DNA of 64,000 nt, from positions 78,023 to 142,022 of the forward strand of contig JAPPMM010000059.1 in the NCBI GenBank assembly GCA_028819075.1, given 5' to 3'. Source of the DNA: Gammaproteobacteria bacterium. GTDB taxonomy: Bacteria > Gemmatimonadota > Gemmatimonadetes > Longimicrobiales > Gaopeijiaceae. Both the position numbers and the translations under genes were made by a program. The notes below the pieces were generated by a model that saw only the letters and a program-made list of their open reading frames with translations, did not search any database and had not been told where the DNA came from. Positions 20,540 to 26,974 of this stretch are shown piece by piece; position 1 is the stretch's first letter, and each line of letters opens with the position of its first letter.

Positions 20540-21484
20540 ATGAATTCGGACCGATCCAGCTACGGCAGGCATCTGGACGATGACGCGATCCAGGGACTGC
20601 TCGACGCCGCCGAAGGACGTGCCGACGCGGAGACCGCGTCCGCCCGCAGGCATCTGGCGGACTGTCCCGCGTGTCAGGCCCGGGTGGATGCCTGGCGGGA
20701 GGTCTTCGGCGAACTCGGCCGACTGCGGCGCTTCGCCCCTCCCGGCCGGTTCGCCGAGCGGGTCCTGTCCGGGATCGATCTCCCCGGCGAGGCCTCGAGT
20801 TCCTCCCGGGCATGGTGGTGGGTCCGGCTGCGCCGCCGGCTGACCGGACGGGCCGCGGACGCTCATCTCTCCGGGAGGCGGCTGCAGGCGCTCGCGGACG
20901 GTGGGCTGCCCCGGAAACGCGCCACCCTGGCGAAGGCGCATGTGGCGACGTGCGGGGACTGTGAGAGCAGGCTGGCGGGCTGGCGGCGCCTGATCGCCAC
21001 ACTGGAAGCCCTGCCCCCCTTCGCGCCTGCCACGGGCTTCGCCGAGCGGGTGATGGCGCGCTGGCGGGAGGTGGCCGAAGAAGCCACGGGGCGCGGCCAG
21101 GCTGCGCGAAGGTGGCGACTCCTGCCTCGTTCGCCGCGTGGATGGGTGCTCGCGGGAACGCTGACCAGCATGCCGGTTGCCGCATTCGCCGCAGTGGCGG
21201 CCTTCCTCTCAACCGTCCCGCAGCTTACCACCGGCGGCCTCGTTACCTATCTGTGGTGGCAGGCTCGCGACGCCCTGTCGGCGTTCGGGAGCTCGCTGCT
21301 GGCGGCGGTCATGCAGAGCGGGGCGGCCTTCCGGGCCTATTCGCTCGCAGAATACCTGATCGCGTCGCCCACTACCGCGGTCGCCGCCGCGGCGGGCTTC
21401 ACCACCCTGATGTTCAGTTCCATCTGGGTTCTTCACCGCAACATCGGCTTCCCCCGTTTCGCGCTTCGCCATGTTTACAACTGA
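20540..21484 (+). CDS. Membrane protein with two anti-sigma zinc-finger repeats
   Basis: The 314-residue protein has two copies of a zinc-binding anti-sigma type motif: HLADCPACQ near residue 36 and HVATCGDCE near residue 134. Each copy is followed by a similar tail (RFAPPGRFAERVL and PFAPATGFAERVM), so an approximately 42-residue block is duplicated. The C-terminal third is hydrophobic with perhaps two or three membrane helices. This suits an anti-sigma factor that holds the upstream ECF sigma at the membrane. In-frame sequence back to 20420 lacks family features. It overlaps the next gene by 14 bases. Confidence 0.85.
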   Translation: MNSDRSSYGRHLDDDAIQGLLDAAEGRADAETASARRHLADCPACQARVDAWREVFGELGRLRRFAPPGRFAERVLSGIDLPGEASSSSRAWWWVRLRRRLTGRAADAHLSGRRLQALADGGLPRKRATLAKAHVATCGDCESRLAGWRRLIATLEALPPFAPATGFAERVMARWREVAEEATGRGQAARRWRLLPRSPRGWVLAGTLTSMPVAAFAAVAAFLSTVPQLTTGGLVTYLWWQARDALSAFGSSLLAAVMQSGAAFRAYSLAEYLIASPTTAVAAAAGFTTLMFSSIWVLHRNIGFPRFALRHVYN

Positions 21485-23087
21485 CCCCTCCCGCCCCGCC
21501 GGCCTGAATCCGCTGTTCGGCGCGGTGCTCGCGCTCTCGGCGGCGGGTGCGGCGCAGCCCGCCGGCGCTCAGGAGCGGCAGGTGGTATCGAACCGCGTGA
21601 CCGTGTCGGACGCGGATGCAACCCTGTCACTCGAGTTCGATTCCGGCCCGGCCCTCGAGATCTCCTTTCAGAACGGCGAAATCCGCGTCGACGGCGAGGA
21701 GGTAGACAGCTACCAGGCGGGCGGGGAGCTCGCTGCCTCATGGCGGTCCCTGCTCTCCGAAGTCGTTCCGCTGGATGACGGACCACTCGCCGAAGCCCTG
21801 CTCGCGTGGGAGCCCGGCGGACAGTTGAGTGGTGACGCGCGAGCCGCCGCCGAGCGGGTCGACCGGGCGCTGCAGGAGGCGCTCACCGGTACGCCGCCGG
21901 AAGGCGACCTGATGCCGCGGATTTCGGGGAGCGCCGAGGTGGGAGGCATGGCACCGGCCCTGGTTCCCCCGTTGCTCCGGCTCCTTCTGCAACGGGGCCG
22001 GGTGCTGGAAGAGGCGCTCCAGGACGTCGATCTGACGGAGCTGTCGCTTCATCTGGGCGAGGACGTGACCGTTGACGCCGGCACCGATATCGAGGGGGCC
22101 CTGCTTGTGGTGGAGGGCGACGCCACCATTTCCGGGGAGGTCCCCGGCGACGTGGTCGTGGTCGAGGGGACGTTGCGTATCGAGGGTGACGCGTACATCG
22201 GGGGCGAGGTGCGCGTGATCGACGGACAGCTGGAGCGCGACGGGGGGACGGTGGAGGGCACCATCCTCACCGTGGACGCCGGCGACGTCGCGGGAGCGGG
22301 GATGGTGCCGGATGCGGCGGCTTCGGGGGACGATGAGCGCGGCCCGCCCTCCCGTCAGGGTGAAGCACGCACCCGGCTGCCTTTCCGCTACGTCACATCC
22401 GGTCTGAGCGGTCTCTTCGGGGACGTGTTCTGGCTCGTGGTCATCCTGGCCGTGGGGACTGCGGTCGTCCACTTCGCCGGAGACCGGCTGCAGAACGTGG
22501 CCGAAGTGGTGAGAGCCGCTCCCGGACGGGCCGCGCTGGTCGGTCTGGCAGGCGGCTTTCTCCTTCTGCCGCTGTGGGTGCTGGGCGGTCTCGCTCTCCT
22601 GGTGTCGATCATCGGCATCCCTCTGCTGGTCGCCTGGCTGCCGCTCTTCCCCCTGGCCGCACTCCTGGCCGGCGGGCTGGGATACCTGGCCGTGGCGAGC
22701 GTTGTCGGCGAGTGGGTGGCGCGCAAGGGCATTCCGGCCCTGGACCGCTTCCGGCCCTCCAACCGGCTGCACGTGCTGGCCGTCGGCCTGGCAGCGCTCG
22801 TCCTTCCGTCGGCCCTTTCCCACGTCACGGAAATGGGCGGGCCGACGCTCGGTGCCTTCCTGAGCGGGCTGTTCACCCTCGTCGCGGTGGCTACCGCGAT
22901 GATCGCGCTGATGCTCGGCTTCGGCGCCGTGCTGCTCACCGGGGCGGGCCGCACTTCCGACCCGGGCAGGATGGCGGCGACGTACGGCGGGGGGATTCGG
23001 GCGACGCGGGCGTGGACCCGGAGGCGTTCCCGGCGACGCTCGCACGAGAAACCCGGACACCCCGACGACGGAGGCACTGGTGAGTAG
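21471..23087 (+). CDS. Bactofilin-like (polymer-forming) envelope membrane protein
   Basis: The 538-residue protein has a signal peptide (ending near PAGAQE). A region of short hydrophobic beta repeats follows (DIEGALLVVEGDATISGEVPGDVVVVEGTLRI, quoted here only as the pattern G-x-L/V-V-V-E-G, residues 205-260) and resembles the right-handed beta helix of bactofilins. The C-terminal half has several membrane helices (about 318-500) and a basic tail. This fusion is not a cytoplasmic bactofilin: the beta-helix part would sit outside the membrane. It probably belongs to the ECF sigma operon. Function unknown. Confidence 0.7.
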   Translation: MFTTDPSRPAGLNPLFGAVLALSAAGAAQPAGAQERQVVSNRVTVSDADATLSLEFDSGPALEISFQNGEIRVDGEEVDSYQAGGELAASWRSLLSEVVPLDDGPLAEALLAWEPGGQLSGDARAAAERVDRALQEALTGTPPEGDLMPRISGSAEVGGMAPALVPPLLRLLLQRGRVLEEALQDVDLTELSLHLGEDVTVDAGTDIEGALLVVEGDATISGEVPGDVVVVEGTLRIEGDAYIGGEVRVIDGQLERDGGTVEGTILTVDAGDVAGAGMVPDAAASGDDERGPPSRQGEARTRLPFRYVTSGLSGLFGDVFWLVVILAVGTAVVHFAGDRLQNVAEVVRAAPGRAALVGLAGGFLLLPLWVLGGLALLVSIIGIPLLVAWLPLFPLAALLAGGLGYLAVASVVGEWVARKGIPALDRFRPSNRLHVLAVGLAALVLPSALSHVTEMGGPTLGAFLSGLFTLVAVATAMIALMLGFGAVLLTGAGRTSDPGRMAATYGGGIRATRAWTRRRSRRRSHEKPGHPDDGGTGE

Positions 23088-23976
23088 CAGCAATCCGTGG
23101 ATGAATCAGCGCGCACATCGAGAACGGCGGGGCACCGGGCTGGCACGACTGACTTGCGCGGCCATCGGAGGGCTGGCCTGCACGGCGACCGGACTTGCGG
23201 CCCAGGACTGGAGCACCGTGACCGCATCGCGCCAGCTGAGTGGCGAGCGCGAGATCGAGGTCCAGGTGGAATATGGAGCGGGCGTCCTCGACCTGCGTCC
23301 GGGAGAGCCCGGCACCCTGTACCGGATGGAGCTTCGATACGATCGCGATCTCATGGAGCCGCAGACGCACTACGAGGACGGAGTCCTCGAGATCGGCATG
23401 GATCGCGTCGGCAGGGGTATCCGCATGGGCTCGCGCGACGGATCGGGGCGACTGGATCTGGAACTGTCGCCGGAAGTTCCCCTGTTGCTGGACCTGGAGT
23501 TCGGGGCGGCGCGGGCGGACCTGGATCTGGGAGGGCTCGCGATCCGGGAGTTGAATGTCGAGACGGGGGCATCCGATACGCGCATCGAGGTGTCGATGCC
23601 CAACGCCGTGGAGTTGGAACTCGCCTCCTTCGAGGCGGGCGCGGCCAACCTGGTCGCCACCGGACTCGGCAACCTGAACGCCGAGCGCATCCGGCTGGAG
23701 GCGAAGGCAGGCAAGGTGACCCTGGACTTCAACGGGGAATGGCAGCGCGACGCCGATGTCGATCTCGACCTCGACCTGGGCGCGGTTGAGCTTCGCTTTC
23801 CGCGGGGCCTCGGCGTGCAGCTGGTAGTGGATGCGCTTCTGACATCCGTGGATGCCCAGGAGATGTTCAGGCGAGGCGACAGTTACTACTCCGCGGACTG
23901 GGATGGTGCGGAGACACGGCTTACGATGGAAATCGACGCGCACATCGGGGCGATCGACGTGGTGTGGACGCCATGA
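23080..23976 (+). CDS. Exported beta-repeat protein (DUF2154/toast-rack-like)
   Basis: The 298-residue protein starts at a GTG overlapping the previous gene by eight bases, and has a signal peptide ending TGLAAQDW. The rest consists of short beta strands with alternating Asp/Leu/Val (LDLELSPEVPLLLDLEFGA and similar) ending in IDAHIGAIDVVW, which matches the layout of the toast-rack/DUF2154 and adhesin-like beta-helix families found near LiaF-type stress regulators. The role is probably in envelope stress or surface structure alongside the ECF sigma factor; this is inferred from context. Confidence 0.65.
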   Translation: MSSSNPWMNQRAHRERRGTGLARLTCAAIGGLACTATGLAAQDWSTVTASRQLSGEREIEVQVEYGAGVLDLRPGEPGTLYRMELRYDRDLMEPQTHYEDGVLEIGMDRVGRGIRMGSRDGSGRLDLELSPEVPLLLDLEFGAARADLDLGGLAIRELNVETGASDTRIEVSMPNAVELELASFEAGAANLVATGLGNLNAERIRLEAKAGKVTLDFNGEWQRDADVDLDLDLGAVELRFPRGLGVQLVVDALLTSVDAQEMFRRGDSYYSADWDGAETRLTMEIDAHIGAIDVVWTP

Positions 23977-24025
23977 TGGGTTTCGTCATCAGGATTCGGG
24001 CATTGGGCCCGGGGAGAGGCTCGAT

Positions 24026-24256
24026 ATGATCAGCGCCCTGCTGACCCTGTTCGCCGTTGGCCTGGTTACGCTACTGGTCGTGGGAGTGCTGCTTGCGGTG
24101 GCGGGCACGGTGTTCTCCATCGGCTTCGGCCTGGCCAGCTTCCTGCTTTTCAAGGTCGCGCCGATCGCACTCCTGGGGTATGTGGTGCTCCGCCTGATCG
24201 CGCCCCGCAAGCGCAAGGAGCTGAGTGAAGCCGACCGCAAGTGGCTGGAGGGATAG
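24026..24256 (+). CDS. Small two-helix membrane protein
   Basis: The 76-residue product has two long hydrophobic segments (about residues 3-30 and 33-58) and a basic, charged C-terminal tail (RKRKELSEADRKWLEG). GGGGAGAGG lies before the ATG at 24026. It may be the last gene of the sigma/anti-sigma cluster. No family is recognised with certainty. Confidence 0.65.
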   Translation: MISALLTLFAVGLVTLLVVGVLLAVAGTVFSIGFGLASFLLFKVAPIALLGYVVLRLIAPRKRKELSEADRKWLEG

Positions 24257-24280
24257 CCAGGCAGGCTGCGGGAGGGTCGG

Positions 24281-24508
24281 TCAGGCGGGCGGCGGCCGCG
24301 GTGGCGGTCGCCAGGCGATGGCCTCTTCGATCTCGGCGATCAGGTCAGGGGTGGCGAACGCTCCTACCGGCGACGTCCCCACCAGGTCGAGATCGATGTC
24401 GCGGGCCAGCAGCGGCGCAAGCGATTCGGGGTAGTCGCGCACCATCACATGCGCGGGCATCCGCCGGATTCGATCCGGGCCGACGCGGGGAAGCGGGGAC
24501 CACCTCAA
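24281..24508 (-). CDS. Small protein coupled to apbC (DUF1858/DUF542-like)
   Basis: The 75-residue frame begins at a TTG that overlaps the apbC stop as TTGA; an ATG at 24460 (MPAHVMVRDYPESLAPLL) is the alternative start. The core VRDYPESLAPLLARDIDLDLVG followed by a helix (TPDLIAEIEEAIAW) resembles the DUF1858/DUF542 helical domain found with Fe-S and di-iron repair proteins, but the usual cysteine is absent. It ends in a proline-rich tail. Its place behind apbC and nfu suggests a link to Fe-S cluster metabolism; this is inference. Confidence 0.5.
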   Translation of the reverse strand: MRWSPLPRVGPDRIRRMPAHVMVRDYPESLAPLLARDIDLDLVGTSPVGAFATPDLIAEIEEAIAWRPPPRPPPA

Positions 24509-25662
24509 CCGGTCCCCTCGCGCAACGCCACCACCACCTGGTCGCAGATTCGGTTCAGGGCCTGCGCAACCGGCGACTCCGGCCGGCCCACCACGGTGGG
24601 CAGCCCGTCGTCGCCCGACCGCCGAACCGCGGGGTCCAGCGGCACGGCGCCCAGGAAGGGTACGCCCTGCTCCCTTGCCAGAGCCTCCCCTCCGCCCGTG
24701 CCGAACACGTCCACCGGTTCGCCGCAGTGCGGACAGGCCATCCCGCTCATGTTCTCTATTACGCCGATGATCCGCGTGTTGACGCGCTCGAACATCTTGA
24801 TGCCGCGCCGGACGTCGGTGGTGGACACACCCTGCGGGGTGGTGACCATGACGGCCCCGTCGAGGTTGACGCTCTGCACCAGCGACAGCTGGGCATCGCC
24901 GGTGCCCGGGGGCATGTCGACAAGCATGACATCCAGGGTGCCCCAGCGCACCTGCTCCAGGAACTGCTTCAGGACGCCCGCGATCAGCGGGCCGCGCATG
25001 ATCGCCGGCTGTTCGTCGGCGAGCAGGAATCCGAGGCTCATCAGCTTGACGCCATGGGCCTGGAGCGGCTCGATCATCTCCTTGCCCTTGCCGCCGGACA
25101 CGCTCGGCCGGCGGCGCTCCCCGAACATGACAGGGATGTTCGGGCCGTAGATGTCGGCGTCCAGAAGTCCGACCCGCAGGCGGCGACGCGCGAGCGCGGC
25201 GGCGAGGTTGGTGGTGACCATCGACTTGCCCACGCCTCCCTTGCCCGAGCTCACCGCCACCACGTAGCGGGTGTCGGCGAGGATGCCCGGCCGGGGGGTC
25301 GGCGCGGGTACCGAGCCGGGAACGAGGGGCGAGCGCCCCGCAGGCGCGGGAGGCGGCGAAGGCGCGCCCGCGGGCGGCGAGGAACCTGCCGGGGCTGCGG
25401 GCCGCGGCGGCGCGCTCTTGGGGAGCTGGACGTTGACCCGCACCCCCGAGACGCCGCGCACGCCCCCGGCGGCGGTGCGGGCGGACTTCACCAGCGATCC
25501 AGGGTCGTCCGGCTTGAGCTGGAAGGCGAAACGCACCTGCCCTTCTTCGTCGACTTCGAGCTGCTGAACGCGTCCGCTGGAGACGATGTCACGCCCGCTG
25601 GCCGGGTGCCGTACCGCGGACAGGGCGTTCGTTACCGCTTCGATGAGATTTTGCTGCGACAT
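24505..25662 (-). CDS. apbC: Fe-S cluster carrier ATPase ApbC/Mrp
   Basis: The 385-residue protein has an N-terminal DUF59/MIP18-like domain (about 1-85) and a proline/alanine-rich linker (about 88-130). The MinD/Mrp P-loop ATPase follows, with the deviant Walker A SSGKGGVGKS, the Mrp segment MSLGFLLADEQP and MLVDMPPGTGDAQL. A CPHC motif near residue 313 is the expected site for a bridging 4Fe-4S cluster. It transfers Fe-S clusters to client proteins. An NFU-domain scaffold gene lies directly upstream, so the two likely form an Fe-S carrier operon. Confidence 0.94.
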   Translation of the reverse strand: MSQQNLIEAVTNALSAVRHPASGRDIVSSGRVQQLEVDEEGQVRFAFQLKPDDPGSLVKSARTAAGGVRGVSGVRVNVQLPKSAPPRPAAPAGSSPPAGAPSPPPAPAGRSPLVPGSVPAPTPRPGILADTRYVVAVSSGKGGVGKSMVTTNLAAALARRRLRVGLLDADIYGPNIPVMFGERRRPSVSGGKGKEMIEPLQAHGVKLMSLGFLLADEQPAIMRGPLIAGVLKQFLEQVRWGTLDVMLVDMPPGTGDAQLSLVQSVNLDGAVMVTTPQGVSTTDVRRGIKMFERVNTRIIGVIENMSGMACPHCGEPVDVFGTGGGEALAREQGVPFLGAVPLDPAVRRSGDDGLPTVVGRPESPVAQALNRICDQVVVALREGTG

Positions 25663-25710
25663 ACCCCGCCCAGGCCGAAGTGCAGGTGGGATGGTGAAGT
25701 GGCCGTGGAA

Positions 25711-25941
25711 TCAGACGGCGGCTACCCTGGTAACCCCCGGAACCCGGTCCTTCAGGCGCCGTTCGATGCCTTCTCTCAGAGTGAGCATGGAGATCGGACA
25801 GGTCTCGCACGCGCCCATGAGGCGAAGCATGACCACCCCTTCCGCCTCGTCGTAGTCGATCAGCTCGACGTCGCCCCCATCCTGCCGGATCGCGGGTCTC
25901 ACGGTCTCGAGGACCTCCTCGATCTTCTCCGTCGCCAGCAT
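25711..25941 (-). CDS. NFU-domain Fe-S scaffold/carrier protein
   Basis: The 76-residue protein is a stand-alone NFU domain: IRQDGGDVELIDYDE is followed by the cluster-binding CxxC in GACETCPIS and a terminal amphipathic helix. Such proteins hold a 4Fe-4S cluster between two monomers and pass it to clients or to ApbC. It is the first gene of a minus-strand set with apbC and the small gene at 24281. Confidence 0.92.
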   Translation of the reverse strand: MLATEKIEEVLETVRPAIRQDGGDVELIDYDEAEGVVMLRLMGACETCPISMLTLREGIERRLKDRVPGVTRVAAV

Positions 25942-26038
25942 GATTCTCGTTCTCCTCGCCCACCCGTCCGCGCTCTCGATCCCGAGCGCGGGCGGACTCC
26001 GAAATCGCCCGAAGTTTAGGCAGCGCGCGAGGGCGTGG

Positions 26039-26974
26039 TCAACCTCGCTTCGGCTCGGCCCGCGACAGCGACCGCTGATGGAGCCCCCACAGGATGGCGG
26101 CGGGGATCACCTCAGCCGCGGTCATCCATAGCCGGGCGGCGATCGCGAGCACGGTGGCCGGTCCGCTCCCGAGTGCAGGGGCGAGGATGGCGACCAGGAA
26201 TCCTTCGCGAACGCCGACTCCCGCCGGCGCGAAGAGCATCAGGTAGCCCGCCACGTACGCCGCCGCGAAAGCCGAGCCGGCGTGCACGGGCGACAGTTCC
26301 ATGCCCAGACTCGCGGCCAGGATCCAGAAGGATGCGCCCATGGCCACCCAGGCCAGCGCGACCTGCAACAGCCAGCGCAGCACCAGAGCGGCGGTGAGGT
26401 TCGCGGGAGCGGCGGTGCGGACGATGCGAAACCACAGCGCAACCGCCGCGCGGAACAGGGAGGGAACGGCAAGCACGAGCACGAGCAGGCCGGCCGCCAC
26501 CCCGGCGCCGGCGAGTCCCCAGCGCGGCAGCGGCACGGGTCCTCCGACGAATGCGCCGAGCCCGATTGCGCCGGCGGCCAGCAGCCCTGTGCCCTGCACG
26601 ATCACCGCGGAGGTGGCCGAGACTGCCACAGGAACCCCCTTCCCCTTCGCCAGCGCGGCCATCCCGGCGACCGACCAGACCTTTCCCGGCACGTACCGGC
26701 CCATGTTGGCGATCATGAAGATGCTCACGGCGTCGCCCGCAGAAAGCCGCGGCCCGCCCAGCCCGGTCACCACTCCGCCCCAGATCAGGCCACTCAGGCC
26801 GTAGGCGGCGAGCAGGAGCAACGTCGCGCCGACGAGCGGAAGCAGCCGCGGACGGGCGAGCACATCCTGCCACTCCCTTAGTTCGGCCACCGACAGCCCC
26901 ACCCGATCGAGGATGAACCAGGTGACAATGACCGTGAGGGCGACGCGCGCCGCCAGCGAAAGCCACTTCTTCAG
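26039..26974 (-). CDS. Lysylphosphatidylglycerol synthase TM region/UPF0104 family protein, apparent CTG start
   Basis: The 311-residue protein has about eight membrane helices and family segments such as NMGRYVPGKVWS and FAPAGVGVREGF, typical of the AglD/MprF-flippase/UPF0104 superfamily. The family N-terminus starts directly with a KKWL-type segment and the first helix. The frame reads CTG-AAG-AAG-TGG, and no ATG, GTG or TTG lies between the upstream stop and this point. The first alternative, a GTG inside RVGLSV, would delete the first helix. CTG overlaps the yfhO-like stop as CTGA, with GGAG nine bases upstream. It probably flips a lipid-linked intermediate made with the adjacent glycosyltransferase. 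Confidence 0.85.
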   Translation of the reverse strand: MKKWLSLAARVALTVIVTWFILDRVGLSVAELREWQDVLARPRLLPLVGATLLLLAAYGLSGLIWGGVVTGLGGPRLSAGDAVSIFMIANMGRYVPGKVWSVAGMAALAKGKGVPVAVSATSAVIVQGTGLLAAGAIGLGAFVGGPVPLPRWGLAGAGVAAGLLVLVLAVPSLFRAAVALWFRIVRTAAPANLTAALVLRWLLQVALAWVAMGASFWILAASLGMELSPVHAGSAFAAAYVAGYLMLFAPAGVGVREGFLVAILAPALGSGPATVLAIAARLWMTAAEVIPAAILWGLHQRSLSRAEPKRG

